Of a stretch of 64,000 bases of DNA, positions 50,031 to 58,558 are shown in pieces (positions within the stretch are counted from its first letter, which is position 1; every line of letters starts with the position of its first letter). The notes beneath the pieces were generated by a model that searched no databases, was not told the DNA's origin, and worked only from the letters and a program-made list of their open reading frames with translations. Source of the stretch: Streptomyces sp. NBC_00683 (GTDB taxonomy: Bacteria; Actinomycetota; Actinomycetes; Streptomycetales; Streptomycetaceae); assembly GCF_036226745.1 (NCBI RefSeq), contig NZ_CP109013.1, positions 8,060,001 to 8,124,000 of the forward strand, written 5' to 3'. The translations under genes and the position numbers were made by a program.

Positions 50031-51026
50031 ATGACGCGACGACTTGCCCAAGTGGCACAGAAGGTAGGGGTCAGCGAGGCCACGGTCAGCCGGGTGCTCA
50101 ACGGCAAGCCCGGAGTCTCGCGGACGACCCGCCAATCGGTGCTTACGGCACTGGATGTGCTTGGGTACGAGCGGCCGACCCAGCTGCGCGGAGAGCGGGC
50201 CAGGCTCGTCGGCCTCGTCCTGCCCGAGCTGCAGAACCCGATCTTTCCGGCATTCGCCGAGGTGATCGGCGGCTCCCTCGCGCAGCAGGGGCTCACGCCC
50301 GTGCTGTGCACCCAGACCAAGGGGGGCGTCTCCGAGGCCGACTACGTCGAGCTCCTCCTCCAGCAGCAGGTGTCCGGTGTCGTCTTCGCGGGAGGGCTCT
50401 TCGCGCAGGCCGACGAGCCGCACGACCACTACCGGCGGCTCGCCGAGCGCCGCATCCCGGTCGTGCTGATCAACGCACCCATCGAGGGGCTGGACTTCCC
50501 CTGCGTGTCCTGCGACGACGCCGTCGCGATCGAACAGGCGTGGCGGCACCTGGTGTCACTCGGGCACGAGCGCATCGGCCTGGTCCTCGGCCCCTCCGAC
50601 CACGTCCCCTCGCGGCGCAAGCTCGCTGCCGTGCTCGCCGTGGCGGGAGCGCTCCCGCGGGAGCGCATCGAGCGCTCCATGTTCTCGCTCGAGGGCGGCC
50701 AGGCCGCGGCCTCGCGGCTGCTGGAGCGGGGCGTCACGGGGATCGTCTGCGCCAGCGACCCGCTGGCGCTCGGTGCCGTGCGTGCCGCCCGCCGGCGGGG
50801 CCTCGCGGTCCCCTCGGACGTCTCGGTCGTCGGCTTCGACGACTCCGCCTTCATGAACTGCACCGAACCGCCGCTGACCACGGTCCGCCAGCCCATCGAG
50901 GCGATGGGGCGGGCGGCCGTCGAGCTGCTCTCCGCGCTGATCCAGGGTGGCACCGTGCCGCCGGGCGAGCTTCTTTTCGAGCCCGAACTGGTGGTCCGCG
51001 GCTCGACCGCGCAGGCGCGTACCTGA
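50031..51026 (+). CDS. malR: LacI-family repressor of maltose/maltodextrin genes
   Basis: A 331-residue LacI regulator: MTRRLAQVAQKVGVSEATVSRVLNG is the helix-turn-helix, followed by the hinge and a sugar-binding domain (RLVGLVLPELQNPIFPAFAEVIGG, VVFAGGLFAQADEPHDHY, VPSDVSVVGFDDSAFMNCTEPPLTTVRQP). Position directly before maltose-type importer genes and an alpha-glucosidase matches MalR of Streptomyces, here in the same direction rather than divergent. An internal CGGGAGCGCTCCCG at 50644 is in the coding sequence. ATG 50031 is the natural start. Confidence 0.88.
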   Translation: MTRRLAQVAQKVGVSEATVSRVLNGKPGVSRTTRQSVLTALDVLGYERPTQLRGERARLVGLVLPELQNPIFPAFAEVIGGSLAQQGLTPVLCTQTKGGVSEADYVELLLQQQVSGVVFAGGLFAQADEPHDHYRRLAERRIPVVLINAPIEGLDFPCVSCDDAVAIEQAWRHLVSLGHERIGLVLGPSDHVPSRRKLAAVLAVAGALPRERIERSMFSLEGGQAAASRLLERGVTGIVCASDPLALGAVRAARRRGLAVPSDVSVVGFDDSAFMNCTEPPLTTVRQPIEAMGRAAVELLSALIQGGTVPPGELLFEPELVVRGSTAQART

Positions 51027-51225
51027 CGGGCCCGTGGGGCGGATCGCCGTCCGTGGCGGCGAGTGCGTCACCGGGTGCGCCGCGCCCCGGATGCGGAAGG
51101 CTGTCAAACATTTACGAAAACTGCGCGAGATATTGCGTTCACATGTCGGCGGTGGTTGAGTAAGCCGCGCCCCGGCAGAGAGTTCGCCGAGGGCCTTCCA
51201 TGCTCATGCCCGAAGGGGACCACCG

Positions 51226-52650
51226 ATGAGAAGTGCTGGGTTCCGCCGTTCTCGCACACGTCGAACCTCCGCCGCCGCGCTCGTCACCGCGCTCGCGCTG
51301 ACTGCCCTTGCCTCCTGTGGCACGAGCAGCAGCAACAGCGAGGACGACAAGAGCGGTTCCGGTAGCGGCTCGTCCGATCCGTCAGCACCGCTGGACCCGA
51401 AGGCCAAGGTGACGCTGTCGATCGACTGCATGCCGCCGGCCGCGAAGGCCGCGGAGCTGCGCGAGTGGAAAGAGGACATCAAGGCGTTCGCCAAGATCTA
51501 CCCGAACGTCAAGATCAACGGAAAGTCCACGCCCGGACAGTGCCTGGAGCCGCCGCGCTTCACGGCGATGCTCAAGGGCAAGTCGCAGCCGGACGTGTTC
51601 TACGCCTACTTCACCGACCTGCAGCAGGTCCTGGACAACGACGGGGCGGAGGACATCTCGGCGTACGTCACCGACAAGTCCGTCCCCGCGCTCAAGGACA
51701 TCCAGCCCCAGGTCCTCGACGTGGCCCGCAAGGACGGCAAGCTCTACGCCCTGCCGACCAGCAACTACACCATGGGTCTGATCGTCAACCGGAAGCTGTT
51801 CACGCAGGCCGGCCTGGACCCGAACACCCCTCCCTCGACCTGGGAGGAGGTCCGCGCGGCGAGCAAGAAGATCGCGGGGCTCGGCAAGGGCATCGCAGGC
51901 TTCGGCGAGTACAGCGCGGGCAACAACGGCGGGTGGCACTTCGCCGCCACGCAGTACGGCCTCGGCGGTGACGTGGTGGACGCCAGTGGAAAGAAGGCGG
52001 CGTTCAACGACGAGAAGGGCAAGCAGGTCCTCCAGCAGCTGCACGACATGCGCTGGAAGGACAACAGCATGGGGCAGACCCAGCTGCTGAAGTGGGGCGA
52101 TCTGCAGAAGCAGATATCCACCGACAAGCTCGGCATGTTCCTGGCCGCGCCCGACGACATCGCGTACATGGTCCAGCAACTCGGAGCCGAGTACGAGAAC
52201 TTCGGGATCGGTCCGATCCCCGGCGCACAGGGAACCCTCTTCGGCGGCAACAACTACATGATCAAGAAGGGCAGTTCGCCCGACAAGATCAAGGCGGCCG
52301 TCGCCTGGCTGAACTTCAAGAACCTCTCGCCCGGCAAGGGCCAGTTCGACTGGGCCCGCACCAAGGCCGACCAGCTGCCCGTCGGGCTGCCGCAGCCGAA
52401 CTTCTTCACCGGTGAGAGCAAGACCAAGGACGACGCCAGTCGCGCCACGAACGCCACCATGCCCATCGAGAACTTCAAGGCCTTCATGGACAACCCCGTC
52501 CAGGGCAAGGCCGAGCCGCCGAAGGCCCAGGAGATCTACAAGATCCTCGACGTCGCGATGTCCGGAGTCCTGACCAACAAGGACGCCGACATCGACAAGC
52601 TGCTCTCCACCGCGGAGCAGCAGGTCAACCAGGTTCTGGCGAACCAGTAA
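51226..52650 (+). CDS. malE: Maltose/maltodextrin ABC substrate-binding lipoprotein
   Basis: A 474-residue lipoprotein with lipobox LASC (about residue 27) that captures maltose or maltodextrins outside the membrane. Family-1 binding-protein features: IKAFAKIYPNVKINGKS, QPDVFYAYFTDLQQVLDNDGAEDIS, LYALPTSNYTMGLIVNRKLFTQAGLDPNTPP, FGGNNYMIKKGSSPDKIKAA. Encoded before two MalF/MalG permeases and an alpha-glucosidase. No ATPase gene is present in the cluster, as in other Streptomyces clusters that share MsiK. A hairpin follows. Confidence 0.9.
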   Translation: MRSAGFRRSRTRRTSAAALVTALALTALASCGTSSSNSEDDKSGSGSGSSDPSAPLDPKAKVTLSIDCMPPAAKAAELREWKEDIKAFAKIYPNVKINGKSTPGQCLEPPRFTAMLKGKSQPDVFYAYFTDLQQVLDNDGAEDISAYVTDKSVPALKDIQPQVLDVARKDGKLYALPTSNYTMGLIVNRKLFTQAGLDPNTPPSTWEEVRAASKKIAGLGKGIAGFGEYSAGNNGGWHFAATQYGLGGDVVDASGKKAAFNDEKGKQVLQQLHDMRWKDNSMGQTQLLKWGDLQKQISTDKLGMFLAAPDDIAYMVQQLGAEYENFGIGPIPGAQGTLFGGNNYMIKKGSSPDKIKAAVAWLNFKNLSPGKGQFDWARTKADQLPVGLPQPNFFTGESKTKDDASRATNATMPIENFKAFMDNPVQGKAEPPKAQEIYKILDVAMSGVLTNKDADIDKLLSTAEQQVNQVLANQ

Positions 52651-52657
52651 CGGACGC

Positions 52658-52688
52658 GCGGGGCCGGGTCACGCGGACCCGGCCCCGC
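52658..52688. terminator. Intercistronic hairpin after malE
   Basis: Arms GCGGGGCCGGGTC / GACCCGGCCCCGC with loop ACGCG, eight bases after the malE stop; probably lets binding protein outnumber permeases. Confidence 0.75.
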
Positions 52689-52738
52689 AATCCCGACCGT
52701 CCGACTGCGAGCGACTGCACCGGCACCGAGGAGACACC

Positions 52739-53698
52739 ATGTCGGCCCCTACCCTGTCCACGAGCAAGGCGAGCCCGCCACCGCCCGGACACCACCGCCC
52801 CGCCCGGCCGGACTCCCCCCGCGAGGAGTTCGTGCGCGCCCTGCGCCGCAACATATCCGCACACGGCTTCCTGATCGGCGCGGTTCTCTGCTTCTCGTTC
52901 TTCTCCTGGTACCCGATGGTCCGGGAGTTCTTCCTGGCCTTCCAGAAGACCGAGGACGGACACACGACCTGGGCCGGCTGGTCCAACCTCAGCTACGTCT
53001 TCAACGACCCGGCCTTCTGGCAGGCCTGGCGCAACACCCTGCTCTTCACCGTCCTGGCCCTCGTGCTGGGCTTCGCGGTCCCGTTCGTCATCGCCGTCGT
53101 ACTCAACGAGTTCAGGCACGCGCAGGGGTACCTGCGGCTGCTGGTCTACCTGCCGGTCATGCTGCCGCCGGTCGCCTCCGTACTGCTCTTCAAGTACTTC
53201 TACGACCCCGGCTACGGACTCTTCAACCGCATCCTCGAATTCCTCCACCTCCCCGCACAGCAATGGCTCCAGGACCCCGACACCTCCATGCTCTCCGTCG
53301 TCATCGCGGCGACCTGGATGAACATGGGCGGAGCCACCCTCATCTACCTCGCCGCACTCCAGGGCATCCCCGGCGAGCTGTACGAGGCGGCGGAGCTCGA
53401 CGGAGCCGGACTGCTGCGCAAGATCTGGCACGTCACCATTCCGCAGACCCGGCTCATCCTGTCGCTGCTGCTGCTCATGCAGATCATCGCGACGATGCAG
53501 GTGTTCACCGAGCCCTTCCTGCTCACCAACGGAGCGGGTCCCGAAGGCTCCACCACGACGGTCGTCTACCTCATCTACCAGTACGCCTTCAATTTCAACA
53601 ACTACGGCAGCGCGGCGGCTCTCGGACTCGTCCTGCTCGTCGTACTCGCGGGCTTCTCCGCGGTGTACGTACGGCTCAGCCGCAACAGCGAAGACTAG
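52739..53698 (+). CDS. malF: Maltose ABC transporter permease MalF-type
   Basis: A 319-residue integral membrane protein with six predicted segments after a Pro/Ser-rich cytoplasmic N-terminus. The EAA-loop, which docks the ATPase, is visible as YEAAELDGAGLLRKIWHVTIPQTRLIL. Other family features: FFSWYPMVREFFLAFQ near the first segment and YLPVMLPPVASVLLFKYFYDP. Separated by 15 bases from malG. Confidence 0.92.
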   Translation: MSAPTLSTSKASPPPPGHHRPARPDSPREEFVRALRRNISAHGFLIGAVLCFSFFSWYPMVREFFLAFQKTEDGHTTWAGWSNLSYVFNDPAFWQAWRNTLLFTVLALVLGFAVPFVIAVVLNEFRHAQGYLRLLVYLPVMLPPVASVLLFKYFYDPGYGLFNRILEFLHLPAQQWLQDPDTSMLSVVIAATWMNMGGATLIYLAALQGIPGELYEAAELDGAGLLRKIWHVTIPQTRLILSLLLLMQIIATMQVFTEPFLLTNGAGPEGSTTTVVYLIYQYAFNFNNYGSAAALGLVLLVVLAGFSAVYVRLSRNSED

Positions 53699-53713
53699 GA
53701 CGGGAGTACGAGG

Positions 53714-54661
53714 ATGGCATCGAACACGCTTGTCTCCCGGCGAGGTACCGGCAGGCGCGGAGGAGGACCCCGCGAGTCCGACCTCGGCCGGCAGCGGACC
53801 CTGATCTCGCCCGCCCAACTCGGCCGCCCCCGCGGCAAGGTCCTCTACTGGATCATCTTCGCCGTGGTGATCGCCGCCTTCACCATCGCGTTCCTCGGGC
53901 CCCTGTACTGGATGGTCACCGGGGGACTCAAGACCACCCAGGAAGTCGTACAGAGCCCGCCCACGGCCTTCCCCACCTCGATCCACACGGAGAACTACTC
54001 CCAGGCGTGGAACGTGATGGACCTGTCCCGGCTGCTCTTCAACACCCTGTACTACGCGTTCGGCGCGCTGGCCTTCCAGCTGATCTTCGACGTGGCCGCC
54101 GCCTACTCGCTCTCCAAGCTGCGGCCGGTCTTCGGCAAGGTCATCCTCGGCATGATGCTCGCCACCCTGATGATCCCGGCGACCGTCCTCGTCGTGCCGC
54201 AGTACCTCACCGTGCTCGACGTGCCGATCTTCGAGCGCAACCTGCTCAACTCGCCCTGGGCGATCTGGCTGCCGTCCGTCACGAACGCCTTCAACATCTT
54301 CCTGCTGAAGCGGTTCTTCGACTCGATCCCACGCGAACTGCTGGACGCCGCCGCCATCGACGGCGCCTCACCCCTGCGCACCCTGCGCTCCGTGGTGCTG
54401 CCGATCTCCCGGCCGATCCTCGGAGTCGTCTCCATCTTCGCCGTCGTCGGAGTCTGGAAGGACTTCCTCTGGCCGATGCTCACCCTGCCCGACCCGAGCA
54501 AGCAGACGCTCAACGTGGGCATCTACTCCCTGGCCAGCGGAGTCCCGGAGAACGTCCTCATCGCCGCGCTCACCATCGCGTCGGTCCCGACGCTGCTGAT
54601 CTTCCTTCTCTTCCAGCGCAACATCATGAGCGGTCTCACCGCGGGCGGCCTCAAGGGCTAG
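53714..54661 (+). CDS. malG: Maltose ABC transporter permease MalG-type
   Basis: A 315-residue permease with six segments and the coupling loop LLDAAAIDGASPLRTLRSVVLPISRPIL. The opening FLGPLYWMVTGGLKTTQEV is typical for MalG-like CUT1 permeases. With MalF it forms the channel for maltodextrins. Followed by a stem-loop (54690-54740) and then the alpha-glucosidase. Confidence 0.92.
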   Translation: MASNTLVSRRGTGRRGGGPRESDLGRQRTLISPAQLGRPRGKVLYWIIFAVVIAAFTIAFLGPLYWMVTGGLKTTQEVVQSPPTAFPTSIHTENYSQAWNVMDLSRLLFNTLYYAFGALAFQLIFDVAAAYSLSKLRPVFGKVILGMMLATLMIPATVLVVPQYLTVLDVPIFERNLLNSPWAIWLPSVTNAFNIFLLKRFFDSIPRELLDAAAIDGASPLRTLRSVVLPISRPILGVVSIFAVVGVWKDFLWPMLTLPDPSKQTLNVGIYSLASGVPENVLIAALTIASVPTLLIFLLFQRNIMSGLTAGGLKG

Positions 54662-54689
54662 CACGACCCCTGCCGTCCCCCACCAGCAC

Positions 54690-54740
54690 TCCGCCGCCGG
54701 CCATCCCACCACGCGCCCCGTGTCCGGGGCCGGCGGCGGA
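54690..54740. terminator. Stem-loop between malG and alpha-glucosidase
   Basis: Arms TCCGCCGCCGGCC (54690-54702) and GGCCGGCGGCGGA (54728-54740) with a 25-base loop. May be a weak terminator or stability element. Confidence 0.55.
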
Positions 54741-54767
54741 GTACCACCTGCCCGAAAGGAACGCCAC

Positions 54768-56396
54768 GTGGCAGCCATCCGTCCGACCGAGGCCACCGCA
54801 ACCTGGTGGCGCGACGCCGCCATCTACCAGATCTACGTACGCAGCTTCGCCGACGGCGACGGAGACGGCACCGGCGATCTCGCGGGAGTACGGGCCAGGC
54901 TGCCCTATCTCGTGGAGCTGGGTGTGGACGCCCTCTGGTTCACCCCCTGGTACCTCTCACCCCTGGCCGACGGCGGCTACGACGTCGCCGACTACCGCGT
55001 CATCGACCCCGCCTTCGGTCATCTCGCCGAAGCCGAGAAGCTGATCGCCGAGGCCCGTGCGCTGGGTATACGCACCATCATCGACATCGTTCCGAACCAC
55101 GTCTCCGACCGGCACAGCTGGTTCCGGGCAGCGCTCGCGGCGGGCCCCGGCAGCCCCGAGCGCGACCTCTTCCACTTCATGCCGGGACGCGGCGAGAACG
55201 GTGAGATCCCGCCCAACGACTGGGTGTCCGAATTCGGCGGCACCCCCTGGACCAGGCTCGACGACGGCCAGTGGTACCTCCACCTGTTCGCTCCCGAGCA
55301 GCCCGATCTCAACTGGGCACACCCGGCCGTCCGCCAGGAGCACGAGGACGTACTGCGCTTCTGGTTCGAACGGGGAGTGGCGGGCGTACGCATCGACTCG
55401 GCGGCCCTGCTCGCCAAGGACCCTGCCCTGCCGGACTTCACCAAGGGCGTCGACCCCCACCCGTACATCGACCGCGACGAACTCCACGGCATCTACCGCG
55501 CCTGGCGTGCGATCGCCGACGAGTACGAGGGCATCTTCGTCGGCGAGGTATGGCTTCCCGACTCCGAGCGCTTCGCCCGGTACCTGCGCCCCGACGAGCT
55601 GCACACCGCCTTCAACTTCAACTTCCTGGCCTGCCCCTGGGACGCCCGGCTGCTGCGCGCCGCGATCGACGACACCCTCGCCGAGCACGCGCCGGTCGGC
55701 GCCCCCGCGACCTGGGTGCTGTGCAACCACGACGTGACACGCACCGTGACCCGGTACGGACGCGAGGACACCGGCTTCGACTTCGCCGCGAAGGTCTTCG
55801 GCACCCCCACGGATCTGGAACTCGGCACACGCAGGGCCCGGGCCGCCGCCCTGCTCTCGCTGGCACTGCCCGGCGCCGTCTACCTGTACCAGGGCGAGGA
55901 GCTCGGCCTTCCGGAAGCCGACATCCCGCGGGCGCGCATCCAGGACCCCATGCATCTGCGCTCCGGCGGCATCGATCCGGGGCGGGACGGCTGCCGGGTG
56001 CCGCTGCCGTGGTCCGCACAGGAACCGCACGCGGGATTCGGGTCCGCGGACGAACCCTGGCTGCCGCAGCCGGCCTCCTGGCCGTCCTACGCTGCCGATC
56101 GGCAGAGCGGCGATCCCGGCTCGATGCTCAGCCTGTACCGCGAAGCCCTGAGTCTGCGCCGCAGCGAACCCGGATTCGCCGCAGCCGCCGCGGAAACGGC
56201 GGACGGGCAGCTGAACTGGCTGCCGTCGGAGCCCGGGGTGCTCGCCTTCACCCGGCCCCACGGCCTGATCTGTGCCGTCAACCTGTCCGGGGCTCCGGTG
56301 CCGCTCCCCGACCACACCGAGGTGCTGCTGACCAGTGCCCCGCTGGACGGATCCGGCCTGCTGCCCGCTGACGCGGCGGCCTGGCTGCGGAGCTGA
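54768..56396 (+). CDS. GH13 alpha-glucosidase (cytoplasmic, maltodextrin-degrading)
   Basis: A 542-residue enzyme without signal peptide that hydrolyses imported maltose and maltodextrins to glucose. GH13 regions: DAAIYQIYVRSFADGDGDGTGD, DIVPNHVSDRHSWF, nucleophile Asp in GVRIDSAALLAKD (region II), acid/base Glu in FVGEVWLPD (III), and Asp in LCNHDVTR (IV). The closest subgroup is oligo-1,6-/alpha-1,4-glucosidase (AglA). GTG 54768 follows AAAGGAA. Last gene of the maltose cluster, downstream of malEFG, presumably MalR-controlled. Confidence 0.92.
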   Translation: MAAIRPTEATATWWRDAAIYQIYVRSFADGDGDGTGDLAGVRARLPYLVELGVDALWFTPWYLSPLADGGYDVADYRVIDPAFGHLAEAEKLIAEARALGIRTIIDIVPNHVSDRHSWFRAALAAGPGSPERDLFHFMPGRGENGEIPPNDWVSEFGGTPWTRLDDGQWYLHLFAPEQPDLNWAHPAVRQEHEDVLRFWFERGVAGVRIDSAALLAKDPALPDFTKGVDPHPYIDRDELHGIYRAWRAIADEYEGIFVGEVWLPDSERFARYLRPDELHTAFNFNFLACPWDARLLRAAIDDTLAEHAPVGAPATWVLCNHDVTRTVTRYGREDTGFDFAAKVFGTPTDLELGTRRARAAALLSLALPGAVYLYQGEELGLPEADIPRARIQDPMHLRSGGIDPGRDGCRVPLPWSAQEPHAGFGSADEPWLPQPASWPSYAADRQSGDPGSMLSLYREALSLRRSEPGFAAAAAETADGQLNWLPSEPGVLAFTRPHGLICAVNLSGAPVPLPDHTEVLLTSAPLDGSGLLPADAAAWLRS

Positions 56397-56405
56397 TTCC
56401 GCCAC

Positions 56406-56447
56406 CGGGCCGGGCCGTCACCGTGCGCACCGTGGCGGCCCGGCCCG
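56406..56447. terminator. Hairpin terminator after the maltose cluster
   Basis: Arms CGGGCCGGGCCG (56406-56417) and CGGCCCGGCCCG (56436-56447), ten bases after the alpha-glucosidase stop. Confidence 0.75.
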
Positions 56448-56489
56448 AGGTGGATAGCGGGGGAGCGGAGGCTGCGGCACAGTGGTCGT

Positions 56490-56807
56490 ATGGATGATCT
56501 CAACGCTCTCGCCGACGAGCACCTGACCGCAGCCCGCGCCAGCGCGCACGGGCGCAGCGCGCACCTGCTGCTGCGGCAGGAACCGCTGCGGCAGACGGTG
56601 ATCGCACTCACCTCGGGATCCGCCCTCGACGAGCACAACGCACCCCCCGCCGCCTCGCTCCAGGTGCTGCGAGGCCGGGTCAGACTCACCGCCGCCTCCG
56701 GGGACGTCGAGCTGACCGAGGGCGGGCTGCACCCGATTCTCCAGGAACGGCACGGGCTGCTGGCGCTCGAGGACGCCGTGGTGCTGCTGACAGCTGTCAA
56801 CGACTGA
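56490..56807 (+). CDS. Small cupin-like protein
   Basis: A 105-residue protein whose layout fits a small cupin barrel: LRQTVIALTSGSALDEHNAPPAASLQVLRGRVRLTAASGDVELTEGGL, with the His of the first cupin motif in DEHNAPP and the turn before ELTEGGLHPI. Relatives are often annotated as LuxR-type cupins in actinomycetes. Metal ligands are incomplete, so function is uncertain. Short gap (42 bases) before the YihY gene's upstream alternative start. Confidence 0.75.
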   Translation: MDDLNALADEHLTAARASAHGRSAHLLLRQEPLRQTVIALTSGSALDEHNAPPAASLQVLRGRVRLTAASGDVELTEGGLHPILQERHGLLALEDAVVLLTAVND

Positions 56808-56918
56808 GCACCCAGGAATACACCTGCGGGACGGAGGCATGAGAGAAAGGTGGCAGCCGGGCCGTCGTGTGACGCCATCCGGCCCGCCGATTCTTCCTTC
56901 GTCCCCCGGAGTACCAGC

Positions 56919-57812
56919 GTGCCCAGCAGGACCGACGCCCCCGCCGCGGACCGCACCGCGCCCCCGTCAGGGCGGGCCGCAGCGAGCTGGCGCACCGCCC
57001 TGCGCCGTACTCCCGTCTCGCTCTGGAACGACGACCTCTCCGACTGGGCAGCGGCCCTCACGTACTACGCCATCCTCGCCCTGCTCCCGGCGCTCCTGGT
57101 CACCGTGTCCGTCATCGGCCTCGCGAACCCCGGCGCCACCAACGCCCTGATCATCGACATCACGGCCTTCGCGCCCGCCGAGTCCGGAGCGGCACTGCGC
57201 CAGCCCCTGGAAGCGGCCACGCACGAGCGCACCGCCGTCTGGCTGCTCGTGGCCACCGGGAGCGTGAGCGCCGTCTGGTCGGCCTCCAGCTACCTTGCGG
57301 TCTTCCGCAGGGCGCTGCACGCCATGCACAAGGTGAAGGACACCAGGCCCGCCCTGCGCCAGGCGCACATCATCGTGGCGTCCGCGATCGGACTGCTCGT
57401 CCTGCTGATGGCCAGTGCGTTCGCCCTGGTCCTCACCGGACCGCTGGCCCGCTGGTTCGGGGAACGGACGGGCCTGACCCACGCCGGTGAGACTCTCTGG
57501 GCGGTTCTCAAGTGGCCCGTGCTGCTCTGTCTGGTCGCCTGCCTGATCCTGGTCCTCTTCAGCACCGGTCCGCGTACCGCCCGGGGCGTGCGGCGCGGGC
57601 TGCCGGGCGGAGTGCTCGCGGCGTTCCTGTGGCTGTTCGCCTCGGCCGGATTCGCGCTGTACGCCACCCACGTCGGCAGCTACAGCCGGCTGTACGGTTC
57701 GCTGGCCGGTCTGGTCGTCTTCCTGATCTGGATCTGGTTCACCAACCTGGCGCTTCTGACCGGCGCCCAGTTCAACGTCGAACTCGAACGCGTGAAGGGC
57801 GGCGGCAGCTGA
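56919..57812 (+). CDS. YihY/BrkB-family integral membrane protein
   Basis: A 297-residue inner-membrane protein with six predicted segments. Family features: WNDDLSDWAAALTYYAILALLPALLV, SSYLAVFRRALHAMHKV, and the late GSLAGLVVFLIWIWFTNLALLTGAQFNVELER. Function is not established (once misannotated as RNase BN). I chose GTG 56919 because GGAG lies seven bases upstream; GTG 56850 is possible and adds 23 residues. The next gene is a GNAT enzyme after a CebR box. Confidence 0.9.
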   Translation: MPSRTDAPAADRTAPPSGRAAASWRTALRRTPVSLWNDDLSDWAAALTYYAILALLPALLVTVSVIGLANPGATNALIIDITAFAPAESGAALRQPLEAATHERTAVWLLVATGSVSAVWSASSYLAVFRRALHAMHKVKDTRPALRQAHIIVASAIGLLVLLMASAFALVLTGPLARWFGERTGLTHAGETLWAVLKWPVLLCLVACLILVLFSTGPRTARGVRRGLPGGVLAAFLWLFASAGFALYATHVGSYSRLYGSLAGLVVFLIWIWFTNLALLTGAQFNVELERVKGGGS

Positions 57813-57827
57813 GGGCGAAAGCCCTTG

Positions 57828-57841
57828 TGGGAGCGCTCCCA
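57828..57841. promoter_or_regulatory. CebR-type operator TGGGAGCGCTCCCA
   Basis: Perfect 14-base palindrome identical to the consensus I recall for CebR, the cellobiose-responsive LacI repressor of Streptomyces. It ends 18 bases before the GNAT start, a repressing position. No ceb genes are in the window. Confidence 0.75.
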
Positions 57842-57859
57842 GGTGGGCAGGATGGGGCA

Positions 57860-58504
57860 ATGACCCAGGCAGCGCACGTACGTCCCTACCGACCCGGCGA
57901 CCGTGAGGCCCTTGCGGAGATCTGCATCCGCACGGCGGACAACGGCGGTGACTCCCGGCATCTGTACCCCGATCCGGAGCTGATGCCGGCGCTGTTCGCG
58001 GCGCCCTACGCGTACCTCGAACCCGAGCTGACGTTCGTCCTCGACGACGGGTCCGGGCAGGCGGTCGGCTACATCCTGGGGACCGCGGACACCCGGCAGT
58101 TCGTGGACGCGTTCCGAAAGGTCTGGCTCCCGCTGGTGACGGAACGCTTCCCCCGGCCCGACGGGACGCCGAGCACGTTCGTCGAGGAGATGACCGCCCT
58201 CCTCCACCGCCCCGAACGCATGATCCTTCCCGAGCTGGACGGGCATCCGGCGCACCTGCACATCGACCTGCTGCCACCCTGGCAGCGCAAGGGGTACGGG
58301 AGGGAGCTGATGGGCACCTTCCTGGGTGCGCTCCATGCCAAGGGGGTCCCGGCCGTCCATCTGTCGATGCTGCTGGCGAACACCCCGGCCAGGGCTTTCT
58401 ACGACCGGCTCGGATTCCATGAGATCGAGGTCCCCGATCCGGGGCCGCTCGCCTATCTGGGGCGTTCCACCGAGGGGTGTGGCGGCGACCGGCTGGGCAG
58501 GTAG
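57860..58504 (+). CDS. GNAT acetyltransferase, O-GlcNAcase C-terminal-domain-like
   Basis: A 214-residue GNAT protein; the acetyl-CoA loop is visible in LLPPWQRKGYGRELMGTFL (Q/R-x-x-G-x-G/A), and AVHLSMLLANTPARAFYDRLGFHEIE is the C-terminal strand-helix. The middle segment AHLHIDLLPPWQ...VPAVHLSMLLANT resembles bacterial GNATs related to the C-terminal domain of human O-GlcNAcase, known structurally from a Streptomyces protein. The acceptor is unknown. Codon start ATG follows GGATGGGGCA. A CebR-type box overlaps the promoter, suggesting cellulose-linked control. Confidence 0.85.
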   Translation: MTQAAHVRPYRPGDREALAEICIRTADNGGDSRHLYPDPELMPALFAAPYAYLEPELTFVLDDGSGQAVGYILGTADTRQFVDAFRKVWLPLVTERFPRPDGTPSTFVEEMTALLHRPERMILPELDGHPAHLHIDLLPPWQRKGYGRELMGTFLGALHAKGVPAVHLSMLLANTPARAFYDRLGFHEIEVPDPGPLAYLGRSTEGCGGDRLGR

Positions 58505-58558
58505 TCAGGTGCGAGCCCGGGTGAGGGCCGAGGCAGCCGCTACGGAGGAGTGAGAGAC

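Noticed and set aside
50644..50657. CGGGAGCGCTCCCG, near match to the CebR box
   Set aside because: Lies inside the malR coding sequence, has two mismatches at the outer bases, and such GC palindromes are expected by chance here.
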